A stretch of DNA of 14,208 nt from Bacteroidales bacterium UBA4331 (GCA_002394395.1 DGTR01000010.1:1-14208); one strand, 5' to 3'; positions 1 through 6,166 are shown, counted from the first letter of the stretch. Notes: a model not told the origin generated them from the sequence alone. Program-made: numbers and translations.

Positions 1-495
1 CCGCTCCGCAAGGCGTTTGGAGGTGATTATAAGCTGTGGTTTGGCCGCTGCCCATTCGCGCAGGGTCTGAATAAAATGCAATTCATCAAACGAATCGTCA
101 AGAAGTATCTGCCCATTCTCAATCTTAGCGAGACGGATAGAAGTTGTCAAGTCACCATCATAGTAGAAAAGGAAACGGAGGTAGTCCGTAAAGAAAAGGT
201 TGTTGAGCGATTGTTTATAGCGGTTGAACTGCTCTTTATTCTTTGCTTTGCCTTCCAAGTCCGGGTCGTTGATGTCCTTGGCTTCTGCAAACGCAACTGG
301 CAAATCCTTGTGCATGAGCATGTAATCCGGCGCTCCACACTCCACATGCCGCGGTTCGTTGATGACCGTGTAAGCGGAAGTGAGGAGTTTTTCTATAAGT
401 GTTTTGAGCGCAGGTCGGTACGCATGTTCTCGTGCATTTCCTGTCTGGAATTGCTTGTTGAGATCTGCTACATAGGCAGCAATATGTTCGTTCAT
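1..495 (-). CDS. Type II/ISP-like restriction-modification protein, N-terminal nuclease part (partial)
   Basis: Only the first 165 codons are in the window; the frame is open to base 1 and the gene continues beyond it. The start is the ATG at 493-495. The visible part looks like a PD-(D/E)XK nuclease: GAPDY (P56-D57), then AEAKD (E71, K73), giving PD-X13-ExK, followed by QFNRY (Q89, Y93), which fits the QxxxY motif seen in RecB-like nucleases. The segments around DLEGK and the run NKEQFNRYKQSLNNL resemble the N-termini of large single-chain restriction-modification proteins, where a methyltransferase and a target-recognition region follow. Those later domains lie outside the window, so the methyltransferase is inferred. 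A free-standing nuclease is the alternative. A promoter about 410 bp upstream (906-937) points at this gene across a long, hairpin-rich leader. Confidence 0.72.
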   Translation of the reverse strand, partial: MNEHIAAYVADLNKQFQTGNAREHAYRPALKTLIEKLLTSAYTVINEPRHVECGAPDYMLMHKDLPVAFAEAKDINDPDLEGKAKNKEQFNRYKQSLNNLFFTDYLRFLFYYDGDLTTSIRLAKIENGQILLDDSFDELHFIQTLREWAAAKPQLIITSKRLAER

Positions 496-550
496 AGTAG
501 CGTTTGTATTACAGTTCGCTATGTTCTCTATTCCGGCCTTCCACAACAAA

Positions 551-576
551 AATACGGGCAATTACTTGCTCGTATT
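551..576. repeat. Inverted repeat, 11-bp stem, 4-base loop
   Basis: AATACGGGCAA (551-561) pairs with TTGCTCGTATT (566-576) around the loop TTAC. Ten pairs are Watson-Crick and one is a G-T wobble on the plus strand. It shares the core ACGGGCA-(A/T)-TTACT with the neighbouring structure at 623-636. No T-run follows on either strand, so a simple terminator is unlikely. Confidence 0.7.
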
Positions 577-581
577 GAGGC

Positions 582-667
582 TGTGGTAGCGGCCCATCGA
601 AGACACAAGTAACGCCCGTAAAACGGGCATTTACTATTGTTGCCTTCGATTTTTTGAAACTACCACA
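582..667. repeat. Nested inverted repeat with regularly spaced stems
   Basis: Four arms pair in nested order. TGTGGTAG (582-589) pairs with CTACCACA (660-667). ATCGAAG (596-602) pairs with CTTCGAT (644-650). GTAA (609-612) pairs with TTAC (631-634). GCCCGT (614-619) pairs with ACGGGC (623-628) around an AAA loop. The two internal loops are both 6 bases on the left and 9 on the right. The folded element is 86 bp long. On the minus strand it would lie in the leader of the restriction gene, starting 86 bases before the start codon. Confidence 0.7.
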
Positions 668-718
668 TTCCAATACGAATAGACAAATAGCAAACGCTAA
701 ATTAATAATATGTTTATT

Positions 719-734
719 GCGCAACGCTTTGCGC
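719..734. repeat. Small inverted repeat GCGCAA/TTGCGC
   Basis: GCGCAA (719-724) and TTGCGC (729-734) flank the loop CGCT. This is a GC-rich six-bp stem in an otherwise AT-rich stretch. Its function is unknown. Confidence 0.5.
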
Positions 735-792
735 TTGTCTTTCTCCGGTTTAATGTCTCGGAGAGGGACGTGTATTCTATTTTACTTGTTTT

Positions 793-829
793 AATTACGC
801 TCGGAGGCGTTACGCTGCGAAGCGTAATT
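793..829. repeat. Inverted repeat with two mutually exclusive pairings
   Basis: AGCGTAATT (821-829) can pair with AATTACGCT (793-801) around a 19-base loop. Alternatively, AGCGTAA (821-827) can pair with TTACGCT (810-816) around the tetraloop GCGA, which fits GNRA on the plus strand. Two left arms therefore compete for one right arm. Its function is unknown; it lies in the putative restriction-gene leader. Confidence 0.55.
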
Positions 830-905
830 GTAAATGTATTAGCACTTGTCGATAAATGGATTCATATAATACGCTTAATTCGTTACACTTTTTCAATTAC
901 GCCTG

Positions 906-937
906 CAAAAATACTGCTTTTTTTTGATATATGCAAA
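906..937 (-). promoter_or_regulatory. Bacteroidota-type promoter pointing at the restriction gene
   Basis: On the minus strand, -33 TTTG (937-934) and -7 TATTTTTG (913-906) are 20 bp apart, matching the known Bacteroidota consensus TTTG-N19-21-TAnnTTTG. The -33 continues as TTTGCATAT, as in the promoters at 2375 and 10659. Transcription would start near 900, leaving a leader of about 400 bases before the restriction gene. Confidence 0.55.
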
Positions 938-968
938 TAAATCTATCTTTTTTAATGTTAGAGACAAA

Positions 969-997
969 AAAAATCTGCACTTGAGATGCAGATTTTT
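969..997 (-). terminator. Intrinsic terminator after the flavodiiron/rubredoxin operon
   Basis: AAAAATCTGCA (969-979) and TGCAGATTTTT (987-997) form an 11-bp stem with a 7-base loop. On the minus strand the stem runs into eight T residues (973-966), five bases after the rubredoxin stop codon. The plus strand also ends in five T residues, so the element may work both ways. Confidence 0.85.
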
Positions 998-1002
998 GAA
1001 AT

Positions 1003-1161
1003 TTACGCCTTGGTAAATTGGTCTTTACCCACTCCGCAGAGGGGACAGGTCCAATCTTCCGGAAGGGATTCAAACGAAGTGCCGGGAGCAATGCCATTCT
1101 CAGGATCGCCTACTGCGGGATCATACTCGTACCCGCATACATCACAAATGTACTTTGCCAT
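1003..1161 (-). CDS. Rubredoxin
   Basis: A 52-residue protein starting at the ATG at 1159-1161, the normal length for a rubredoxin. It carries the two iron-binding cysteine pairs, ICDVCGY (C6, C9) and CPLCGV (C39, C42), plus the usual family signatures: YEYDP near the N-terminus, GDPENGIAPGT, and LPEDWTCP. Rubredoxins are cytoplasmic one-electron carriers with a single Fe(Cys)4 centre. The gene lies 40 bp downstream of the flavodiiron protein on the same strand and ahead of a strong terminator, so it is probably the second gene of a two-gene operon and supplies electrons to that enzyme. No promoter is evident in the 40-bp gap. The function is certain from the cysteine pattern; the partnership is inferred from position and from what is known of the family. 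Confidence 0.96.
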   Translation of the reverse strand: MAKYICDVCGYEYDPAVGDPENGIAPGTSFESLPEDWTCPLCGVGKDQFTKA

Positions 1162-1201
1162 AAGATGTTAATTTTTAGAAAGTTAATATTTCAGCTTGTG
1201 C

Positions 1202-2353
1202 TTATTTCGCTAACAAGGCGTCGGCGAGAGCTTCTAATTCTGCCGTCTGTTCCGGTTTGAGTGCTCCGCGGATAGTAACGGTCGGCTCAACGATCTCTAC
1301 GTTCTTGCAAGAAGCCAGCATCTCCTTCATGACACGTACTGCCTGCGGTGCCCAGGAACCGTTCTCCACAAGAGCTACACGGCGGTTTTTGTAACCTTTG
1401 AGGCGGAGCTTATGGATGAACATATGCATTGCCGGGAAGATATCACCGTCGTACGTAGCGCAGCAAAGCACCAACTTATCCATACGGAACGCATCCTCAA
1501 TCGCCTCTGCCATGTCGTCGCGGCTCAAATCGGTGATAGCAACCTTCCCTGCCCCTTTCGCTTTTAGGATCTCCGCCAGTTGTTGAGCGGCTTTCGCCGT
1601 GTTGCCGTGTACAGAAGCATAAGCGACTAACACTCCTTCGGTCTCGACGCCATACGCGCTCCAGATATGATACAACCGCAGCGCCTCGTCTTTCTTCGCG
1701 CCTTCCAACATCGGCCCGTGCAGCGGAGCGATAGTCTGAATATCCTTGTCCGCCAGCTTCTTGAGCACATTAGCCACCTGCACGCCGTACTTACCGACGA
1801 TATTGAAATAATATCGCCTTGCCTCGCACGCCCAGTCGTCCTCATCGGCATGATAGACACCGAACTTACCGAACGCGTCCGCGCTGAACAACACCTGCTC
1901 TTCCGGGCAATAACTCATCATCACTTCGGGCCAGTGGATCATCGGGGCTGCGACGAACTGTAACGACAATCCACCGAGGTCTATTCGCTGCCCTTCTGCC
2001 ACTACCTGTACGTTCTTCGCCTCGATGCCGAACTGCTGCATCATCACCACCGCTTGCTTGGAGCATACCACTTGCGTCTGCGGGTACTTCGCCAAGAATA
2101 AAGCAATCGCGCCACTATGATCGGGCTCCATGTGATGGCACACCAGATAATCAGGAGTGCGGTCACCCAGTGCTTCCGACACCTTGTTCAACCACTCATG
2201 CGCACAACGCGCATCTACTGCATCCATTACCGCCACCTGCTTCTCGCCGAGCACTACATAACTGTTGTAGCACATACCTTCCGGCAAGGCGTACTGGCTT
2301 TCAAACAAATCTAACGCTGCGTCATCGCAGCCTACATATTTGATATTTTTCAT
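1202..2353 (-). CDS. Flavodiiron protein (rubredoxin-dependent O2/NO reductase, FprA-like)
   Basis: 383 residues with the two-domain layout of class A flavodiiron proteins. Residues 1 to about 235 form a metallo-beta-lactamase-like domain with the diiron ligands in order: H74-x-E76-x-D78-H79 (in HHMEPDHSG), H140 (MIHWPE), D159 (SADAFG) and H212 (PLHGPM). From about 240 to the end is a flavodoxin-like FMN domain, with the phosphate-binding loop ASVHGNT (246-252) and the segments ATYDGD (299-304) and ENGSWAP (330-336). Such enzymes reduce oxygen to water or nitric oxide to nitrous oxide in the cytoplasm with electrons from rubredoxin, which is encoded 40 bp downstream. All metal ligands are present, so it should be active. 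Which of O2 or NO is preferred cannot be read from the sequence. A promoter lies at 2375-2406. Confidence 0.94.
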   Translation of the reverse strand: MKNIKYVGCDDAALDLFESQYALPEGMCYNSYVVLGEKQVAVMDAVDARCAHEWLNKVSEALGDRTPDYLVCHHMEPDHSGAIALFLAKYPQTQVVCSKQAVVMMQQFGIEAKNVQVVAEGQRIDLGGLSLQFVAAPMIHWPEVMMSYCPEEQVLFSADAFGKFGVYHADEDDWACEARRYYFNIVGKYGVQVANVLKKLADKDIQTIAPLHGPMLEGAKKDEALRLYHIWSAYGVETEGVLVAYASVHGNTAKAAQQLAEILKAKGAGKVAITDLSRDDMAEAIEDAFRMDKLVLCCATYDGDIFPAMHMFIHKLRLKGYKNRRVALVENGSWAPQAVRVMKEMLASCKNVEIVEPTVTIRGALKPEQTAELEALADALLAK

Positions 2354-2374
2354 AAGTCTTTATAAAATCTGCTG

Positions 2375-2406
2375 CAAAGATACTATGTTTTTTGCAAATA
2401 TGCAAA
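2375..2406 (-). promoter_or_regulatory. Promoter of the flavodiiron/rubredoxin operon
   Basis: On the minus strand, -33 TTTG (2406-2403) and -7 TATCTTTG (2382-2375) are exactly 20 bp apart. The leader to the ATG at 2353 is short, about 15 bases. The -33 extends as TTTGCATAT and the -7 as TATCTTTGCAGC. The element begins 13 bp after the stop codon of the upstream membrane-protein gene, so some read-through from there is also possible. Confidence 0.75.
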
Positions 2407-2419
2407 TTTATTTTCATTT

Positions 2420-3313
2420 TTATATCAATAATCTTGTCTGTTTTCGGTACTCTGCGTAGCCGGGCTTGTTTGCCAACTGGCGGTGCTCCATCAGCGGCAC
2501 AGAGATGCCGAGGAACAATGCCGTCATCGCAATCGGTCCCAAGATGAACCAGTCAAAACCATTCAGTGCGGCATACATGATCCATATACCCCACCAGAAC
2601 TGGATTTCACCGAAATAGTTCGGATGACGGCCGTGTTTCCAAAGTCCCACATTACAAACCTCTCCGGGATGCGCTGCACGGAAATCATGGCTCTGCTTGT
2701 CGGCGATGAGTTGGATCGTCGGCGCTATAAGACAGATAATAAATCCCAAAAACAACAAGCCAAAGGAAACAGCCGAGGTGAACTCAAATGACCAAGGATT
2801 TTCATAAAGTTTTAATCCCGGTAACATGGCAGCAAAAACCACCAACGTCGGTACCATATTGAGCCCGAAGAAATTAATCAGATGAAAGAGCACCGGATGA
2901 AGCGAGCGATACTTTGTATAACGCCAGTCCTCATGAGCGATGCCTTTGAAAGTAATCATCCAGTTGCGCGTCAGCCGCCATCCCCAATACCACGAAGCAA
3001 TCAGTAGCAGAATCACCGGTAGCGACCAGACACCCGTATAAAATGCCCAAAGCAGAAAAGCAACCGGAGGAAAGACCGACCAATAGGGATCATAAACCGA
3101 CACATTCTCATACAGCAACCCGAAAGCCCATACCACTATCGTGGCTACGACATCCGCCACAAAGAGGCTTAACAGAGACTTAACAGTAGCACTATGGTCT
3201 AGGATTGGACCGTTTTTCATCGCATAAAAGACCGTGATTGCCACGATTGTGGCAAGGAGATAAATGGCGGTAATGAGTGTCACACTTTTCCATTTGGAGT
3301 AAGATCGTTTCAT
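2420..3313 (-). CDS. DUF1295 / steroid 5-alpha-reductase-like integral membrane protein
   Basis: 297 residues from the ATG at 3311-3313. A GTG two codons earlier would add only two residues and is less likely. The protein has about six or seven hydrophobic segments, including residues 11-31, 47-68, 80-110, 141-165, 182-204 and 255-274. Its C-terminal half carries the DUF1295 signatures LIADKQ (202-207), GLWKHGRHPNYFGE (223-236) and MEHRQLANKPGYAEY (275-289). This fold is shared with 3-oxo-5-alpha-steroid 4-dehydrogenases and isoprenylcysteine carboxyl methyltransferases; the RHPNYxGE segment is thought to lie in the cofactor-binding part. The bacterial substrate is unknown, so reductase or methyltransferase activity on a lipid-like molecule is only a guess. 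It is transcribed away from umuC from an overlapping promoter. Confidence 0.85.
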   Translation of the reverse strand: MKRSYSKWKSVTLITAIYLLATIVAITVFYAMKNGPILDHSATVKSLLSLFVADVVATIVVWAFGLLYENVSVYDPYWSVFPPVAFLLWAFYTGVWSLPVILLLIASWYWGWRLTRNWMITFKGIAHEDWRYTKYRSLHPVLFHLINFFGLNMVPTLVVFAAMLPGLKLYENPWSFEFTSAVSFGLLFLGFIICLIAPTIQLIADKQSHDFRAAHPGEVCNVGLWKHGRHPNYFGEIQFWWGIWIMYAALNGFDWFILGPIAMTALFLGISVPLMEHRQLANKPGYAEYRKQTRLLI

Positions 3314-3336
3314 ATGCACAAAAATTTATTTTGCTG

Positions 3337-3368
3337 CAAAAGTAGTAAAAAATTTTGAGATGTGCAAA
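3337..3368 (-). promoter_or_regulatory. Promoter of the DUF1295 membrane-protein gene
   Basis: On the minus strand, -33 TTTG (3368-3365) and -7 TACTTTTG (3344-3337) are 20 bp apart. Transcription would start around 3330, giving a leader of about 17 bases before the ATG at 3313. It overlaps the oppositely directed umuC promoter: its -33 sits inside the spacer of that promoter. Confidence 0.72.
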
Positions 3369-3384
3369 TTTATTTGTACCTTTG
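3354..3384 (+). promoter_or_regulatory. Promoter of the umuC-like/SDR operon
   Basis: -33 TTTG (3354-3357) and -7 TACCTTTG (3377-3384) are 19 bp apart, followed by CAGC as in several other promoters here. The leader to the ATG at 3406 is about 15 bases. Confidence 0.75.
3362..3379. promoter_or_regulatory. Operator-like palindrome between the divergent promoters
   Basis: GTGCAAAT (3362-3369) and ATTTGTAC (3372-3379) form an inverted repeat with seven of eight positions matching and a TT centre. It covers the -33 of the DUF1295 promoter and runs into the -7 of the umuC promoter, where a repressor could block both. Whether it binds LexA or another regulator cannot be told from the sequence; part of the symmetry is shared with the promoter elements themselves. 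Confidence 0.4.
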
Positions 3385-3405
3385 CAGCGATTTTTGGATT
3401 AAAGC

Positions 3406-4662
3406 ATGTACATCCATCTGGATTGCAATAATTTCTTCGTGAGCTGCGAGCTGGTCTCGCGTCCGGAGTTAAAGGGTACGCCGGTGGTCGTTGCGAACAA
3501 TAACGACAACAACGGCGGAATCATCCTTGCGCTCAATCAGGAAGCCAAAGCGGTGGGACTGAAGAGAGGCAATCCGATTTTTCAGGTGACGAAGATCATC
3601 GAGCAAAACAAAGTGACGGTGATTGACGTGCATCATCAGCTCTATCGCGACATCTCGCATCATATCATGGACGAAGTTCGCGAGACGGAAATGGTACTCG
3701 ATTTCGTGCAATATAGCGTGGATGAGTTCTTCGGGATGATGCCCGATGACGACCCCGTGCGACTGCGCGAATATTTGCAGAGGCTCAAAGACCTTATTCT
3801 TCGTAAGACCGATATTCCCGTTAGTTGTGGCGCAGGATTGAGTTATACGCTCGCCAAAACCGCCACGTGGTTTGCCAAACACTACCCTGCTTATCAGGGC
3901 ATTTGTATCATGAGCGGCGAGCAGCGCGAGAAGGCTCTCTCAATGCTGGATATCAAGGATGTATGGGGTATCGGACGGCGGAGTTTCAAGCGGCTGGCGG
4001 AGTTAGGAATCCAGACAGCGTTGGACTTTGCGAACCGGAAAGAGGCGTGGGTCAAACGGCTTTTCGGGGTGAACGGCGTGAGGACTTGGAAGGAGTTGAA
4101 CGGTGTTCCGGCGATTACGATAGCCAGCCATGACCGGCAGAAGTCCATCATGTACAGCCGCACTTTTGCACACATGACGAGCAGCAAAGAGGTGTTGATG
4201 CGGGAGTTGAGCAATTATGCTTCTTCTGCAGCACGGAGGATGCGGGAGCAACAATCCCTTTGCCAGACGGTGACGTTGTTTCTGGCGACTAACCGACACC
4301 GGCAGGATCTGGCGCAGTATTCCGCAGACGAGACTTTGCGTCTGAGCGCCGCAACGGATGACTCGACGCTGATCATCAAAGCCGTGGAGAAGCTCTTGGA
4401 GTCCCTCTTTCGGGAGAATTATCAGTACAAACAAGCAGGTGTCATTTTGGGACAGTTACAGAGCAACAAAAGTGTGCAACTGGACTTGTTTGCAATAAAC
4501 GACCTCGACGAGAAAGAACGTCACAAGCGGCTTATGCAGGCGATTGACGGCATTAACAAACGGTTCGGAAAGAACCATATTCATTTTGCTATACAAGGCT
4601 CGGAAGCGGATTTCAGCGACCAGCCGGCAGGATTTATGAGACCAAAGAAAGTTGAAAGTTGA
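3406..4662 (+). CDS. umuC: UmuC-like Y-family translesion DNA polymerase
   Basis: 418 residues, close to the 422 of E. coli UmuC. Catalytic acids are visible at D6 (HLDCNNFF) and D106-E107 (YSVDEFF). The position of the ribonucleotide-excluding steric gate appears to be F11, where E. coli UmuC has Tyr. Helix-hairpin-helix residues lie at about 185-201 (DVWGIGRRSFKRL), close to the UmuC sequence. The little-finger domain follows to about 350, then QLDLF (358-362), matching the UmuC beta-clamp-binding motif, and a DUF4113 tail (about 370-398; RLMQAIDGINKRFGK). The tail distinguishes it from DinB (Pol IV). Such enzymes copy past damaged bases as part of an SOS-type response. In E. coli UmuC needs UmuD'; no umuD is present here. 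The next gene starts 6 bp downstream, so the two are probably cotranscribed. Confidence 0.9.
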   Translation: MYIHLDCNNFFVSCELVSRPELKGTPVVVANNNDNNGGIILALNQEAKAVGLKRGNPIFQVTKIIEQNKVTVIDVHHQLYRDISHHIMDEVRETEMVLDFVQYSVDEFFGMMPDDDPVRLREYLQRLKDLILRKTDIPVSCGAGLSYTLAKTATWFAKHYPAYQGICIMSGEQREKALSMLDIKDVWGIGRRSFKRLAELGIQTALDFANRKEAWVKRLFGVNGVRTWKELNGVPAITIASHDRQKSIMYSRTFAHMTSSKEVLMRELSNYASSAARRMREQQSLCQTVTLFLATNRHRQDLAQYSADETLRLSAATDDSTLIIKAVEKLLESLFRENYQYKQAGVILGQLQSNKSVQLDLFAINDLDEKERHKRLMQAIDGINKRFGKNHIHFAIQGSEADFSDQPAGFMRPKKVES

Positions 4663-4668
4663 AAATAT

Positions 4669-5463
4669 ATGAAAACTCACTTTGCATTAGTCACCGGCGC
4701 ATCGTCGGGAATCGGATTAGAGTTCGCCAAGCAGTTAGCCGGTCGCGGATATAATTTACTTATCGTCAGTAACGTTCCTCAGATCAACGACGCGGCAGAA
4801 GAGATCAAGAAGGGATTAGGGGATAAGAGGGTTAGCGGATTAGAGGTGATTCCGCTTGTCATGGACCTGAGCCAACAATCTTCCGCGCGCGAACTATATG
4901 ATTACACGCACGCGCAGGCGATAGAGATCGAGGTGCTGGTCAATAACGCCGGCGTCTATCACGACCGCGACATCCTGGACGACAGTGAGGCTTTCACTTC
5001 GCTCATTCTCAACCTGCATATGTACACGCCGGCGATGTTGTGCTACCTGTTTGGGCAGGACATGAAGACCCGTCGGCACGGGTATATCCTCAACGTGTGC
5101 TCCGTGACGAGTAAGATCGTCGCGCAACGTCTGGGTACGTATGCCTCCACCAAATCGTTCCTTTCCGCCTTCACGCGGTCACTGCATATCGAGTTGCACG
5201 AGTACGGCGTACATGTGACGGATGTGAGCCCGGGAGCGGTGGATACAGGGCTTTTCTCCATTCCGCAATGGGTGACCAAAGCCGGCAAGGCTCTAGGCAT
5301 CATCGCTTCGCCTCAGATGCTCGTTCGCAGAGCCCTGCGTGCGCTCTTTTGGGGATGCAGCAAAACAACAATACCCACCGTCTTCTGGCAGGTATTGTGC
5401 TTCATCATTCTGCTGATCCCCACGTGCGTATTGCGGTGGATTCGCAAGTTCGGCTGGTTTTAA
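4669..5463 (+). CDS. Short-chain dehydrogenase/reductase with C-terminal membrane segment
   Basis: 264 residues with a classical SDR core: nucleotide-binding TGASSGIG (9-16), MDLS (65-68), NNAG (92-95), and the active-site set S145, Y158 and K162 (YASTK) with the normal spacing of 13 between Ser and Tyr. SPGAVDTGL (187-195) is the usual segment after the active site. The enzyme should oxidise or reduce a carbonyl/alcohol with NAD(P)(H); the substrate cannot be predicted. The C-terminus has a hydrophobic stretch (about 237-255) followed by basic residues (RWIRK), suggesting membrane anchoring as in some lipid-acting SDRs. It begins 6 bp after the UmuC-like gene. Its stop codon overlaps that of the convergent SIMPL gene, so no separate terminator fits between them. 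Confidence 0.9.
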   Translation: MKTHFALVTGASSGIGLEFAKQLAGRGYNLLIVSNVPQINDAAEEIKKGLGDKRVSGLEVIPLVMDLSQQSSARELYDYTHAQAIEIEVLVNNAGVYHDRDILDDSEAFTSLILNLHMYTPAMLCYLFGQDMKTRRHGYILNVCSVTSKIVAQRLGTYASTKSFLSAFTRSLHIELHEYGVHVTDVSPGAVDTGLFSIPQWVTKAGKALGIIASPQMLVRRALRALFWGCSKTTIPTVFWQVLCFIILLIPTCVLRWIRKFGWF

Positions 5464-6149
5464 TCCAAGTAGTAATCCACGGTCGTTACGACGCGTACGT
5501 GTTTTACCCAAGGCTGGTATTGATCATTCTCGATGGAGAACTGGCCCTGGCTGGCACGACGGATGGAACCCAGCGAACACTGTGCATCATCGGCGAACTT
5601 CTGCGCTACGGCACGTGCGTTCTGCGTAGCCTCTTCGATCATCGCAGGCTTCAGCTCCGGCAGACCGTTATACTGATAGTCCAAGTCCCATTTATTGGAG
5701 GTGACGATGATGCCCTCCTTGAGCAAGTCCGCCTCTTTACCCTGGCTTGCTACCACCAGTTTGACCTTGTCGGTCGAGACGATGATGGACGTACGGAGCG
5801 TATATTTGTACTCCGGACGATGGTCACCGTAGTAGTTCTCCCAGTTGTTATCCACAGAGATAGTACCCTGACGGAGATCACTCTCCTCAAAACCAAGAGA
5901 CAGCAGATGCTGTTTCACTTTCTCAGAGACATTGCCGATCTGCTGATAGAGCGAGGGCAGGTCGTTGCCGTTCCATCCGAAAGAGAGCGGCCAAACGGCA
6001 TAATCCGCTTCCACCTCACGGGTACTCAGACCCTTCACCGACACCGCGCGGTCTTTATCCGCATACTTGCTGATACCGCAGTAGATAAACAAGCCTCCGA
6101 GGCATAATCCCAGCGCAACTAATGCGCCCGCTAACATGTTATTTTTCAT
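5460..6149 (-). CDS. SIMPL (DUF541) domain protein, membrane-anchored
   Basis: 229 residues. An N-terminal hydrophobic segment (about 5-25) acts as an uncleaved anchor or signal sequence, so the rest should lie in the periplasm. The remainder fits the SIMPL/DUF541 family: VSVKGLSTREVEADYA (37-52) is the typical opening strand, LLSLGFEESDLRQGTISV follows the usual alternation, and the C-terminal half contains the helix EEATQNARAVAQKFADDA and a closing segment near VTTVDYYLD. The family is widespread in bacterial envelopes, but its biochemical role is poorly defined; the name comes from an animal signalling-molecule interactor, and that link should not be read as function here. It lies 17 bp after the 983-residue protein on the same strand, probably cotranscribed. 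Confidence 0.85.
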   Translation of the reverse strand: MKNNMLAGALVALGLCLGGLFIYCGISKYADKDRAVSVKGLSTREVEADYAVWPLSFGWNGNDLPSLYQQIGNVSEKVKQHLLSLGFEESDLRQGTISVDNNWENYYGDHRPEYKYTLRTSIIVSTDKVKLVVASQGKEADLLKEGIIVTSNKWDLDYQYNGLPELKPAMIEEATQNARAVAQKFADDAQCSLGSIRRASQGQFSIENDQYQPWVKHVRVVTTVDYYLD

Positions 6150-6166
6150 AATGTTTTGTTATTTGG

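Larger units (their letters stand above)
496..905. other. AT-rich non-coding stretch with several inverted repeats
   Basis: About 410 bp between the restriction gene and its likely promoter hold no open frame I can support. Both short frames here lack a recognisable domain; the minus-strand one (509-724) begins with TTG rather than ATG. The stretch contains four separate inverted repeats, listed individually, and the motif GTAA-N(1-2)-GCCCGT three times: plus strand 609-619, minus strand 634-623 and 565-554. Base composition is visibly richer in A+T than the housekeeping genes to the right. It may be the untranslated leader of the restriction gene, an operator region, or the scar of a mobile or accessory insertion. 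Confidence 0.6.

Noticed and set aside
76..612. Plus-strand open frame of 178 codons
   Set aside because: It lies antisense to the restriction gene, whose nuclease motifs make the minus frame the real one; no recognisable domain.
582..667. Integron attC site
   Set aside because: The nested stems recall attC folding, but the required RYYYAAC and GTTRRRY end boxes are missing and no integrase gene is seen.
509..724. Minus-strand open frame of 71 codons with a hydrophobic N-terminus
   Set aside because: It begins with TTG, has no recognisable domain or lipobox, and its body coincides with the nested inverted repeats. A small membrane or secreted peptide cannot be excluded.
710..940. Plus-strand open frame of 76 codons
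   Set aside because: Low-complexity hydrophobic product in AT-rich DNA, no promoter and no homology signal.
3314..3319. GTG start two codons upstream for the DUF1295 protein
   Set aside because: An ATG follows two codons later, and only two non-conserved residues would be gained.
3406..4662. Annotation as DinB (Pol IV)
   Set aside because: The DUF4113 tail, the QLDLF position and the DVWGIGRRS segment fit UmuC better.
5268..6107. Plus-strand open frame of 279 codons
   Set aside because: Antisense to the SIMPL gene and overlapping the end of the SDR gene; no domain.
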